From Actinomycetes bacterium (GTDB lineage Bacteria; Actinomycetota; Acidimicrobiia; Acidimicrobiales; SZUA-35), in NCBI GenBank assembly GCA_024276425.1, contig JAJRXF010000180.1:1-64000 (forward strand): a stretch of 64,000 nt of DNA, written 5' to 3'. The position numbers were made by a program, and so were the translations under genes. Numbering within the stretch: the first letter of the stretch is position 1; every line of letters starts with the position of its first letter. A model generated the notes under the pieces. It worked only from the letters and a program-made list of their open reading frames with translations, ran no database searches and had not been told where the DNA came from. Below are positions 9,224 through 18,467 of the stretch, in pieces.

Positions 9224-10777
9224 CTACTTCCCGGCCGCAGCTAGGGCGTCAGTTAGAACCGTCACTGGCCCATCAGTCATGTCGAAGATGAGACCTGGAA
9301 CGAAACCAAGCAAGACAATCAAAGCCAACAATGGCACCCACGCAATCCATTCGGTAGGCACAACATCGGTGATGGCCGGATCATTCTCGAACTCTTCGCT
9401 AGGCCGACCAAAGGCCGTCCTCTGAAGCAGCCAAAGAAGATAGCCAGCAGCCAAGACCGTCCCGATGGCCGCCACCACCATGTAGACCCGGAACAGTCCA
9501 ACCGAGATCCCTTCCTGGGGGCTGTACGCGGCCAGAATCGCCGGGAACTCGCCCCAGAAGCCAGCCAGACCAGGAAGGCCCAGGGATGCCATCGTGGCTA
9601 GACCCAAGATCCACCCCATCCGCGGAGCCGAGATCAACAGACCACCAAGGCGCTTGATCTCCAAGGTGTGATACCTCTCCTTAATCGAGCCAGCAACAAA
9701 GAACAACAGGCCGGTGATCAAGCCGTGAGCCACCATGCCAAAGATGGCCGCATTGAGACCGAAGTCGGTCATGGTTGCGATGCCGAGCATGACATAGCCC
9801 ATGTGAGCCACCGAAGAGAAGGCGATAAGTCGCTTCATATCCGTTTGAGCCAAACAGCCAAGGGCACCATAAATGATGCCAATGACAGCCAACAAACCAA
9901 TCCAGGGGGCCCATTTTATCGAAGCTTCGGGAAGGATCTGAATGGCAATCCGGATGAACCCGTAGGTGCCGAGCTTCAACAAGACTGCGGCCAGGATTAC
10001 CGAGCCCTGGGTTGGAGCCTGGGTGTGGGCGTCGGGGAGCCAGGTGTGAAACGGAAACATCGGCACCTTGATACCAAAGCCCAAGAACATGCCAGCGAAG
10101 ATCAGAACCTGAGTGCTGAGCTTGACGTCATTGGACTGGACGGCTTCGGCTAAGCCGACCATGTTGAAGGTGGTTCCGCCGGTGACCCAGTAGAGGGCCA
10201 GGAAGCTCACCAGCATGAGGGCAGACCCAAACAAGGTGAAGAGGAAAAACTTGATGGCGGCATAGAGCCGGTTCTCGCCGCCCCAGACGCCGATCATGAA
10301 GTACATGGGGAGGAGAACGACCTCGAAGAAGACGAAGAACAACACCAAGTCTTGGGCCACAAAGCTGCCAAGCATGCCGGTGTGGAGCACCAGCGTCAGC
10401 ATCAGGAATGCCTTGGTATTGCCGGGCTGAGGGATGTGATTCCAGCTGTAGACGATGACCAATGGGACGACCAGCAAGGTCAGGGCAATGAGCGGAACAG
10501 AAATGCCATCAACGGCCACGGTGTAGCGGGCATTAATGATATTGATCCAGGGTCTGTCAATGAGATAGCTGAGCTCGCTCCATTTCGCCGACCCCAGTCG
10601 ATAGAAATCGACCACCATCCAGCCACCAATAATTCCGGTGATGACCGTTGTGGCCAAGGCGATGGTTTTGTGGGCTTCTTCATTCTTGCCTGGGACCATC
10701 ATCATTATGGCCGCCCCAACCAGAGGCAGGAAGACCATGAGAGTGATGCCGTAGTCGGCGAGGAAGGACTGTTCCAT
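9224..10777 (-). CDS. nuoM: NADH-quinone oxidoreductase subunit M (cluster 1)
   Basis: 517 aa; FFVFFEVVLLPMYFMIGVWGG, KVPMFPFHTWLPDAHTQAPTQGSVILAAVLLKLGTYGFIR. Confidence 0.95.
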   Translation of the reverse strand: MEQSFLADYGITLMVFLPLVGAAIMMMVPGKNEEAHKTIALATTVITGIIGGWMVVDFYRLGSAKWSELSYLIDRPWINIINARYTVAVDGISVPLIALTLLVVPLVIVYSWNHIPQPGNTKAFLMLTLVLHTGMLGSFVAQDLVLFFVFFEVVLLPMYFMIGVWGGENRLYAAIKFFLFTLFGSALMLVSFLALYWVTGGTTFNMVGLAEAVQSNDVKLSTQVLIFAGMFLGFGIKVPMFPFHTWLPDAHTQAPTQGSVILAAVLLKLGTYGFIRIAIQILPEASIKWAPWIGLLAVIGIIYGALGCLAQTDMKRLIAFSSVAHMGYVMLGIATMTDFGLNAAIFGMVAHGLITGLLFFVAGSIKERYHTLEIKRLGGLLISAPRMGWILGLATMASLGLPGLAGFWGEFPAILAAYSPQEGISVGLFRVYMVVAAIGTVLAAGYLLWLLQRTAFGRPSEEFENDPAITDVVPTEWIAWVPLLALIVLLGFVPGLIFDMTDGPVTVLTDALAAAGK

Positions 10778-10789
10778 TTGCTATTTCCC

Positions 10790-13048
10790 TTACACAGCGA
10801 CGATGAAGACGGCGGCCAGCAAGGCGGCCGCTGCAAACATCAGGGTTGCGTACTGTCGGATCTTTCCGGACTGCACCTTGCGGAGGACTTCACCGGAGCT
10901 TTCTGCTCCGAATCCTGAAGCGTTGACTGCACCATCAATTGCGCCTTGGTCAATGAAGCGATAAACGAACCGACCAATAATGGTCGACCCGGTTCCGGCC
11001 GCATTGATGATGCCATCCAAGACGTTCTGGTTGAACCAATAGGCGGCTCGAGCCACCGGCCCCTTCGTTCCACCGGCAATCACGCCAGTATAAAGGTGGT
11101 CCAGATAATACTTCTCAACCAGCAACTTGTGACCAGCTCGGGCCAGCCTGTTCTTGTCCCGGAGGCCTCCGGTTACCTCGGTGGCCAGCTTGTCCTTTGC
11201 GTACAGCTTGGAGTAGTACGTCCAGACCAGCAGCCCCGTCGCCAAACCAATAATGGTTGCCAACAAGGCCAGGGCCACGCTGGGCTTAGCATGCCCAATC
11301 GTTGGGAAGGAACTGATACCGGACGGTTCGACCCAGCGAATGAACTTCTCCCCAATCCGGCTTCCCAGGACTGGGAATCCCTCAGGAATGTTGAATAGGC
11401 CAGCGAACACTGCTCCAAAGGCCAGAATGATCAAGGGGGTAGTAATCAGTGGGCCGGACTCGTGTGGCGTCTCGTGACCCCGGTACTCTCCAAAGAACGT
11501 CAGCCAGATAACTCGGACCATGTACCCAGCCGTCATTCCTGCTGCGATCATGCCGAAAATGAACGGAACCCAATAGGTTCCGTTACCACCGGTTCCGGGG
11601 AACGCACCGGCTCCAACCAAGATCTCGTCCTTGGACCAGAATCCAGCCAGGGGTGGGATGCCAGCCAGTGCTCCGGATGCAATGACGAAGGTCCAGAACG
11701 TCTTGGGCATGAACTTGCGTAGACCCCCCATGTCCTTCTTCATATCAAAGCTGTGATGGCAGGCGTGGCTGACCGAGCCAGCGCCAAGGAACAGGGCCGC
11801 TTTGAAGATGGCGTGGGTGAACAAGTGGAAGAAGGCCGCGGTATAGGCGCCGACACCAAGGGCTAGCACCATGTAGCCGAGCTGTGAGACCGTTGAGTAG
11901 GCCAGGACCTTCTTAATGTCGTCTTGAACAAAGGCCAAGGCGCCTGCCCCCACAGTGGTGATACCGCCGATGAGGGCCATGGCATTGAGGGTCCCTCCCG
12001 AGATGCCAAAGCCGATGAAGAAGACGGCATAAAGGCGACCGATGAGGTAGATACCAGCGACGACCATGGTGGCGGCGTGGATCAGAGCAGACACTGGTGT
12101 TGGTCCAGCCATGGCGTCAGGCAGCCAAGTGTGAAGGATGAACTGCCCCGACTTGGACATGACAGCGGCCATCAAGAAGAGACCAGCTACGAGAAGGGTG
12201 TTCTTGGAGATGGCACCGGAGATAGCAGCTTCATTGATGGCGACAATGTCAAAGGTCTTACCGGCCCCAAAATAGAGGATGATCATGCCGACCAACAGAC
12301 CAATGTCACCGACACGGTTGGTCAAGAAGGCCTTGAGTGCGGCATCGGAGTTTGGTTTTTCCTCCCACCAATGCCCAATTAGGGCAAAGGAGCAGACTCC
12401 AACCAGTTCCCACCCGACGATCAACTGGAGCGTGCTGGAGGACAACACCATAAACAACATGGAGGCCGTGAACAGCGACAAGAATGCAAAGTAGTGGGTG
12501 TAGCGGCGATCCCCAGCCACATAGTCAGTGGAATAGACGTGGACCAGTCCGGATATGAACGTCACAACCACCAAGAGCAGCACGGACTGACCATCAACCA
12601 GGGTGCCAACGGTGATATCAGAGCCACCCTCCGAAGCCGGCCCGCCATTTTGGAACCAGGTGACGTCATTGACGACGGGGCAGGGACTGAACCTTTGCTC
12701 ACCGTGGCCACTCTCGCCACCGCCCTCTCCCTCACCTTCGCCCTCAGCCGCAGCCTCAGTGTCGTGATTGCTCCCACCAACGGCTACTTCACCTCCGGCG
12801 CAGGAAATCGGACCAGCCTGAGCCTCGTTGACGTCCCCGTTGTAGCCGATCCAGGAAAAGGCGATGACGAGCGCAAACAAGAAGGAGCCAACGACCGCTG
12901 GCACACCAACCAGGTGCGGCTTGATGCTCAATCGTTTGGAGAAAAACAGAATGAAGAGAAAGGAGGCGGCCATGACAGCCGGAATAAGCCAGACATAGTT
13001 AAAGACCGTGGGCACAGCGACGGCTTCGGCAGCAAGAAGAAGGTTCAC
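10790..13048 (-). CDS. nuoL: NADH-quinone oxidoreductase subunit L (cluster 1), with enlarged N-terminal loop
   Basis: 752 aa; FALIGHWWEEKPNSDAALKAFLTNRVGDIG, LHTWLPDAMAGPTPVSALIHAATMVVAGIYLIGR. Confidence 0.95.
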   Translation of the reverse strand: MNLLLAAEAVAVPTVFNYVWLIPAVMAASFLFILFFSKRLSIKPHLVGVPAVVGSFLFALVIAFSWIGYNGDVNEAQAGPISCAGGEVAVGGSNHDTEAAAEGEGEGEGGGESGHGEQRFSPCPVVNDVTWFQNGGPASEGGSDITVGTLVDGQSVLLLVVVTFISGLVHVYSTDYVAGDRRYTHYFAFLSLFTASMLFMVLSSSTLQLIVGWELVGVCSFALIGHWWEEKPNSDAALKAFLTNRVGDIGLLVGMIILYFGAGKTFDIVAINEAAISGAISKNTLLVAGLFLMAAVMSKSGQFILHTWLPDAMAGPTPVSALIHAATMVVAGIYLIGRLYAVFFIGFGISGGTLNAMALIGGITTVGAGALAFVQDDIKKVLAYSTVSQLGYMVLALGVGAYTAAFFHLFTHAIFKAALFLGAGSVSHACHHSFDMKKDMGGLRKFMPKTFWTFVIASGALAGIPPLAGFWSKDEILVGAGAFPGTGGNGTYWVPFIFGMIAAGMTAGYMVRVIWLTFFGEYRGHETPHESGPLITTPLIILAFGAVFAGLFNIPEGFPVLGSRIGEKFIRWVEPSGISSFPTIGHAKPSVALALLATIIGLATGLLVWTYYSKLYAKDKLATEVTGGLRDKNRLARAGHKLLVEKYYLDHLYTGVIAGGTKGPVARAAYWFNQNVLDGIINAAGTGSTIIGRFVYRFIDQGAIDGAVNASGFGAESSGEVLRKVQSGKIRQYATLMFAAAALLAAVFIVAV

Positions 13049-13060
13049 AGAGGCTCCCGA

Positions 13061-13360
13061 TCAACCCTTGAGTAGGTCGGCTTCAGCGACATTGATACTG
13101 CGGCGATTGCGAAAAATCAGAAGCACGATGGCCAACCCCACTCCGACCTCTGCCGCAGCCACTGCGATGACGAACAAGACGAACACCTGACCAGAGATGT
13201 CCTGGTGAAGAGCCCCGAATGCCACCAGGTTGATGTTGACCGCATTGAGGATGAGTTCGATCGACATCAAAACTAAGACACCGTTCTTGCGAGTAAGAAC
13301 GCCATAGACCCCGATGCTGAACAAGATGGCGGCGAAGAAGAGGAACTGATTGAGGAACAT
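13061..13360 (-). CDS. nuoK: NADH-quinone oxidoreductase subunit K (cluster 1)
   Basis: 99 aa; ILFSIGVYGVLTRKNGVLVLMSIELILNAVNINLVAF. Confidence 0.95.
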   Translation of the reverse strand: MFLNQFLFFAAILFSIGVYGVLTRKNGVLVLMSIELILNAVNINLVAFGALHQDISGQVFVLFVIAVAAAEVGVGLAIVLLIFRNRRSINVAEADLLKG

Positions 13361-13363
13361 CGG

Positions 13364-13921
13364 CTAATCCCTTCTGGCCACGACGACGGCCCCAATCAGG
13401 GCGGCGAGCAGGAGCATGGACAATGCCTCAAAGGGCACGATGTATTGGCTGAAGATCGAATTCGCCACCTGGCCAGTTCGCTGTACTGCCATATCGGCCG
13501 GGAGTTCGTCAGTCCCAAAGGCCTCCCACAACGAGTAGCCCATGACGGCAAACATGGAGACCGCGCTCAACCCGCCGATCCACTTCGAGTCATAGTCAAG
13601 ATCGCCGTCATCACCAATCTTGGCCCGAGTCAACATGACACCAAACAGCAGGAGCACCATGACCGCTCCGATGTAAACCATGACCTGAGTAGCGGCAGCA
13701 AACTCGGCCCCAAGCACGATGTAGGTGGCAGCCACCACCGTAAGCACCACTAGCAGATAGAGGGCGGCGTGAACCACGTTCTTGGTGGTCACCATCTTGA
13801 GAGCAGCCACTATTCCAACAGCAGCAATGACATAGAAGAACGTATTGATAACCCACAATTCGTTTGGGGTCAGAGCAATCGGATTGGTCGACTGAATGGC
13901 CAGCAGGGCAGAGGACATCAT
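13364..13921 (-). CDS. nuoJ: NADH-quinone oxidoreductase subunit J (cluster 1)
   Basis: 185 aa; NVVHAALYLLVVLTVVAATYIVLGAEFAAATQVMVYIGAVMVLLLFGVML. Confidence 0.93.
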   Translation of the reverse strand: MMSSALLAIQSTNPIALTPNELWVINTFFYVIAAVGIVAALKMVTTKNVVHAALYLLVVLTVVAATYIVLGAEFAAATQVMVYIGAVMVLLLFGVMLTRAKIGDDGDLDYDSKWIGGLSAVSMFAVMGYSLWEAFGTDELPADMAVQRTGQVANSIFSQYIVPFEALSMLLLAALIGAVVVARRD

Positions 13922-14484
13922 GGGCGCGGCACCTTCTTTACCTTTGCTGCGGACCCGGCCTCATAGGACTCATACTCTGGCACCGTCTCCATCCACTGAC
14001 TCAACCGAGTCTTATCGTGGAGCAGGTCGGCGATCCGTGGTTCGGAGTACTCATACTCTGGGCTCCAGAAGATGGCGTCGAAGGGGCAAACCTCGACACA
14101 AATCCCACAGTACATGCACAAGCCGTAATCGATATCGAACCGGTCAAGGGCGTTCACCGTCCGTGGCTTGCCCCCGGTTCGGCGGGGCGGAGCCAACGTC
14201 TTATGACCCTCGATGAAAATGCACCAATCGGGACACTCCCGAACACAAAGCATGCAGGCCGTGCAGTTTTCTTGGTGGAGGGCAATGACACCCCGAGCCC
14301 GAGGTGGTGGGTCTTCCTTCTCGTGGGGGTACTGAACCGTTTCCGCACCGGTGGTCACAGTCTTGATGATTTCCTTAAAGGTGACACCAAGGCCGGTAAT
14401 CAAGCCTGGAACTAGACCCATGAGAGTCCTCCTGTGCTCGGAACTACCCTCGTCACACCCATCACAGCCATACCTTGAAAGCAC
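13918..14484 (-). CDS. nuoI: NADH-quinone oxidoreductase subunit I (cluster 1), 2x[4Fe-4S]
   Basis: CTACMLCVRECP and CMYCGICVEVCP ferredoxin motifs; between nuoH and nuoJ. Confidence 0.92.
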   Translation of the reverse strand: MLSRYGCDGCDEGSSEHRRTLMGLVPGLITGLGVTFKEIIKTVTTGAETVQYPHEKEDPPPRARGVIALHQENCTACMLCVRECPDWCIFIEGHKTLAPPRRTGGKPRTVNALDRFDIDYGLCMYCGICVEVCPFDAIFWSPEYEYSEPRIADLLHDKTRLSQWMETVPEYESYEAGSAAKVKKVPRP

Positions 14485-15526
14485 CGGTAACGGCGATGTT
14501 GAGCAGCGAAAGCGGAATCAGGAATTTCCAGGCGAACTTTTGCAACTGATCTTCCCGAAAGCGAGGGAAAGTGAAGCGAACCCAATAGACAACAAAGGTC
14601 AAGAGCAACATCTTGGCCAGCATGACTCCGGGACCAATAAGGTTGAAATACTGCCAGTTGGCGTCCACCCCGAGCAGATCATGGACGAAGGGTGGGACCT
14701 GCCACCCACCAAGAAACAAGGTGGCACCAAGGAAGGCGAAAATGTTCGCTGTGGCGAACTCGCCGATGAAGAACATCAGGAACCGAAACCCGGAGTACTC
14801 CGTCATGTAACCCGAGACCAGTTCGGACTCGGCAATGGGCATATCGAATGGAACCTGGGTCAACTCGGCCTGAACGGCAACCAGAAAGATGAAGAAGCCG
14901 ATGAACTGGGTGAAGAAGTAGGGGTTGCCAAGCCCACCGAAGCCGAAGATCTCCCCTTCGGTTTGGGCGGTAACGATGCCTTGCAGGTTGAGGGTGCCCG
15001 CCTGGATGACAACACCAACAACGGCCAGGATGAGGGGTAACTCATAGGCAATCAACTGACCAGCCGCTCGCAAGCCACCCAACAAGGAGTATTTCGAGGC
15101 CGAAGCCCAGCCAGCCATGATCACGCCAACAACCGAAACCGATGACACAGCGAGAGCAAAGAACACGCCCGTGTCGAGATTGATGAAGGTCGCTTGGGGC
15201 CCGAAAGGGATGACAACGGCCAACAAGAAGGTGCTAAGCAAGACAACATAGGGAGCTAGCGCAAAGACCCTCCGGTCGGCCTTGGCCGGAAAAATATCTT
15301 CCTTTTGAAGGTTCTTACCGACCTCGGCCAGAAGTTGCATCGAACCATACGGACCGGCCTCCATCGGGCCAAGGCGACTCTGCATGAACGAAACCATCTT
15401 GAACAGGTAGAGGTACACGGTCACACCGGCAGGCAGTAGCACCACCACAATGGCAAAAATTAGGCGGACAACTGTGTCAGCCCACCACGGCCAATCCAGC
15501 CAGAACCACTCAACGGCGAGCATCAT
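14462..15526 (-). CDS. nuoH: NADH-quinone oxidoreductase subunit H (cluster 1); start re-assigned to MMLAVEW
   Basis: ORF track start 15607 overlaps nuoD; ATGATG at 15526 overlaps the nuoD stop. Motifs: PAGVTVYLYLFKMVSFMQSRLGPMEAGPYGSMQLLAEVGK. Confidence 0.92.
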   Translation of the reverse strand: MMLAVEWFWLDWPWWADTVVRLIFAIVVVLLPAGVTVYLYLFKMVSFMQSRLGPMEAGPYGSMQLLAEVGKNLQKEDIFPAKADRRVFALAPYVVLLSTFLLAVVIPFGPQATFINLDTGVFFALAVSSVSVVGVIMAGWASASKYSLLGGLRAAGQLIAYELPLILAVVGVVIQAGTLNLQGIVTAQTEGEIFGFGGLGNPYFFTQFIGFFIFLVAVQAELTQVPFDMPIAESELVSGYMTEYSGFRFLMFFIGEFATANIFAFLGATLFLGGWQVPPFVHDLLGVDANWQYFNLIGPGVMLAKMLLLTFVVYWVRFTFPRFREDQLQKFAWKFLIPLSLLNIAVTGAFKVWL

Positions 15527-16695
15527 CGGTCGATGTCTCCCAGGATGAAATAAAGCGAGGCAAGGATAGTGATCACGTCCGGTACGTAGGCCCCCTTGAG
15601 CAGCCATGGCGAGATGGACATGTTCGAGAAGCTGGCGGAACGAATCTTAACCCGGAACGGCTCAAGGCCACCCTGACTGACAACGTAATAACCCATCACC
15701 CCCAGTGGATTTTCGGTTTCGACGAAGGCTTCGCCCTCGGGAACCTTGATGATCCTCGGGACTTTGGCCATGATCGGGCCAGCGGGGATGGAATCCAAGA
15801 GCTGTTCAACAATCTTGCAGCTCTCCCGGGTTTCCTGCAGACGGACCCAATAGCGGGCGAAAGAGTCGCCATCGGGGTGAGTCCAGACCCGCCAGTCAAC
15901 CTGGTCATAGGCCAGGCCAGCGGGGCTGTCTCGACGGAGATCCCAATCGACCCCTGAGGCCCGTAGGTTTGGTCCGCTCAGGCCATAGCTCAGAGCAACG
16001 TCGGGCGGAATGACTCCGATATTGCGCGTCCTTGCTTGGAAGATTTCGTTGCCGATGATCAGATCGTCCATCTGGTCACAGAACTTGTGAATCTCACGAA
16101 GGGAACGCTTTGTCTCTTCGATCCAGCCAGCGGGGAGATCGTCCTTCAGCCCACCGATACGATCGAAGTTCGGGTGAAAACGACCGCCGGTGGCCGATTC
16201 GATCTGGTTCAGGATGTGCTCGCGGTCACGGAACGCATAGAAGATCGGGGTAACCGCGCCCAACTGCACCCCCATGTCGCCCAGGAAAAGCGTGATGTTG
16301 GCGATCCGGGCCATTTCAAACAAAATGGTGCGAATGTGTTGGGCCCGGGGAGGAGCCTCAATGCCCATGAGTTGCTCACAGGCAAGAATAAACGGGACCT
16401 CATTGGCAAAGCTCCCCAGCCAGTCGATCCGATTAATCAGGGCCGTGACCTGAGGGTAGGTGCGAACCTCGGCCAGTTTCTCATAGCCGCGGTGCATATA
16501 GCCCATGACTGGATTGGCTTCGACGACCTGCTCACCATCAAGCCGAGCAACGATTCTCAGCGTGCCGTGAGTGGCCGGGTGCTGAGGCCCAATGTTTAGC
16601 GTCATTCCCTCGGCCTCAAGCTCGACGTTCACCCGAGCGTCCGCTGCTTGGGCCGCTATGTAGGCAAGTTGTCTGCGATCGCTAATGGCGGTCAT
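15523..16695 (-). CDS. nuoD: NADH-quinone oxidoreductase subunit D (cluster 1)
   Basis: NIGPQHPATHGTLRIVARLDGEQVVEANPVMGYMHRGYEKLAEVRTYPQVTALINRIDWLGSF. Confidence 0.94.
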   Translation of the reverse strand: MTAISDRRQLAYIAAQAADARVNVELEAEGMTLNIGPQHPATHGTLRIVARLDGEQVVEANPVMGYMHRGYEKLAEVRTYPQVTALINRIDWLGSFANEVPFILACEQLMGIEAPPRAQHIRTILFEMARIANITLFLGDMGVQLGAVTPIFYAFRDREHILNQIESATGGRFHPNFDRIGGLKDDLPAGWIEETKRSLREIHKFCDQMDDLIIGNEIFQARTRNIGVIPPDVALSYGLSGPNLRASGVDWDLRRDSPAGLAYDQVDWRVWTHPDGDSFARYWVRLQETRESCKIVEQLLDSIPAGPIMAKVPRIIKVPEGEAFVETENPLGVMGYYVVSQGGLEPFRVKIRSASFSNMSISPWLLKGAYVPDVITILASLYFILGDIDR

Positions 16696-17426
16696 GAGGG
16701 TACGTCTTGTGGATTCTCAGTGGAGGCGGATGGTGAAAGTTTGGGCTCAGCCGTCGGTGGCTCTACAGCTTCAGGCATTGGTTCAACGTCAACGATGCCA
16801 GGCCAAGGTTTTACTATGCGAGACAACAGTGGAAAATCCTTCCGGAGAGGATGTCCCTCAAAAGCGCTAGGGAGGTACAGGGCGGTGAGACCAGGGTGTC
16901 CGGCGAAGTGAACTCCAAACATTTCGGCCGCTTCTCGCTCGTGCCAGTTGGCTCCGGGATACTCCTTGACCCAAGTGCCAACGCTCAGGGTGTCCTCGGG
17001 GAAGTCGGCCTTGACCGTTAGTCCCAGATTGGTGGTCAGACTATGGACCCGAGCGAGAACCTGGAAGCGAGTTGAGCCCCCGCCATAACCTGTCCCCAGC
17101 GTTTGGTCTGCTTCTTCGATTGACTCCCCGGCTGCTTGAGCCAGTGACACCTCGACCGCTGAATCATTCGAGCGGCCATAGGGGGAAGGCAACCAGTCGA
17201 TCACGGACAAGAAGTTGAAGAACCGGAACTGCTGATGGTTTTGTAGGTACTCAGCGGTGGCCCCCCACGATTCGCTGCTAACCCGGATCCACAGATCTTT
17301 TCCTGGCAGAAGATGCGATCCGACTAAGTCGTGGCCAAGATCAGCCGCAATCGCCTCAAGAAGGGCAGACCTGGCCTCATCGACCACAGGCTCCTCCGTG
17401 GTCGTCTCATCTGAGGAGTCGGCCAT
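16692..17426 (-). CDS. nuoC: NADH-quinone oxidoreductase subunit C (cluster 1)
   Basis: WHEREAAEMFGVHFAGHPGLTALYLPSAFEGHPLRKDFPL. Confidence 0.92.
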   Translation of the reverse strand: MADSSDETTTEEPVVDEARSALLEAIAADLGHDLVGSHLLPGKDLWIRVSSESWGATAEYLQNHQQFRFFNFLSVIDWLPSPYGRSNDSAVEVSLAQAAGESIEEADQTLGTGYGGGSTRFQVLARVHSLTTNLGLTVKADFPEDTLSVGTWVKEYPGANWHEREAAEMFGVHFAGHPGLTALYLPSAFEGHPLRKDFPLLSRIVKPWPGIVDVEPMPEAVEPPTAEPKLSPSASTENPQDVPS

Positions 17427-17935
17427 TAGTCGACCACCCCAACCGCGAGGGGATCACGTTTCCACTTCTGGGCCATGTCCTCATTCTGGATGATCTCTTG
17501 AAGAAGCACGATTCCCTCGAGCAGCGCCTCAGGCCTGGGTGGACAGCCAGGAACATACACGTCGACGGGAATGATCTGGTCAACCCCCTTAGTCACCGAG
17601 TAACTATCCCAATATGGCCCACCGCAGTTGGCGCATGAACCCATAGAGATTACGTATTTTGGTTCGGGCATCTGCTCGTACAAACGGCGGATGGCTGGGG
17701 CCATCTTGTCAGTAACAGTTCCCGAGATGACAACAAGGTCGGCCTGGCGTGGACTGGCCGGGAGGGGGATGACGCCGAGCCGCATGACGTCGTAGCGAGG
17801 CGAGCCAAAAGCAGCACCCATCTCGATGGCACAGCAAGCAAGACCCCACTGGTACACCCAGAGTGAGTATTTGCGACTGGTATTCAGGATTGCTGTCAGG
17901 GGCTTGGGAAGCTTGCCTGATTCGACCAGACCCAT
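17426..17935 (-). CDS. nuoB: NADH-quinone oxidoreductase subunit B (cluster 1), N2 cluster subunit
   Basis: [64 protein letters not shown]. Confidence 0.95.
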   Translation of the reverse strand: MGLVESGKLPKPLTAILNTSRKYSLWVYQWGLACCAIEMGAAFGSPRYDVMRLGVIPLPASPRQADLVVISGTVTDKMAPAIRRLYEQMPEPKYVISMGSCANCGGPYWDSYSVTKGVDQIIPVDVYVPGCPPRPEALLEGIVLLQEIIQNEDMAQKWKRDPLAVGVVD

Positions 17936-18047
17936 CGGGGCGCCTCTCTACCTACGATCTCGGAACGGAATACAACACCGAACCAATGATTGACCTTGCT
18001 TCGGAACTGCGAAATAAACGGGGTGAAACGAACGGCGAACGTGCTGC

Positions 18048-18467
18048 CTATACCCAGCGGAGTACACCCTTGCGCCAGGCGTACGCCAGACCAAGGGCAA
18101 GAATAAAAATGAAGATGACCATCTCCACCAAACCAAAGACACCGAACTGCTCAAGTCCGACAGCCCACGGGAAGATGAAAACTGCTTCAACATCAAACAT
18201 GACAAATAGCAGAGCAAAAATGTAGTAGCGGATCTGGCTTTGGGACCAGCCATCCCCGACGGGGTCAACGCCGCTTTCATAGTTCTCGATCTTGGCTGCA
18301 GTTGGGCGATCTGGTCGGAAAACACGAGCCAGCCCAATGAAGGTAGCGACGGTAGCGAATGCGAGCACACCAAAGAGACCAACTATGAGATACTCACGAA
18401 GAAAGTTCGAGTAGTCAGACACGGCACGAGATGCTATCTCGCCCAGAGCCCCCGAACCAAGGTTCAT
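18048..18467 (-). CDS. nuoA: NADH-quinone oxidoreductase subunit A (cluster 1)
   Basis: YESGVDPVGDGWSQSQIRYYIFALLFVMFDVEAVFIFPWAV; ATG at 18467 overlaps the glgB stop (ATGA). Confidence 0.92.
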   Translation of the reverse strand: MNLGSGALGEIASRAVSDYSNFLREYLIVGLFGVLAFATVATFIGLARVFRPDRPTAAKIENYESGVDPVGDGWSQSQIRYYIFALLFVMFDVEAVFIFPWAVGLEQFGVFGLVEMVIFIFILALGLAYAWRKGVLRWV

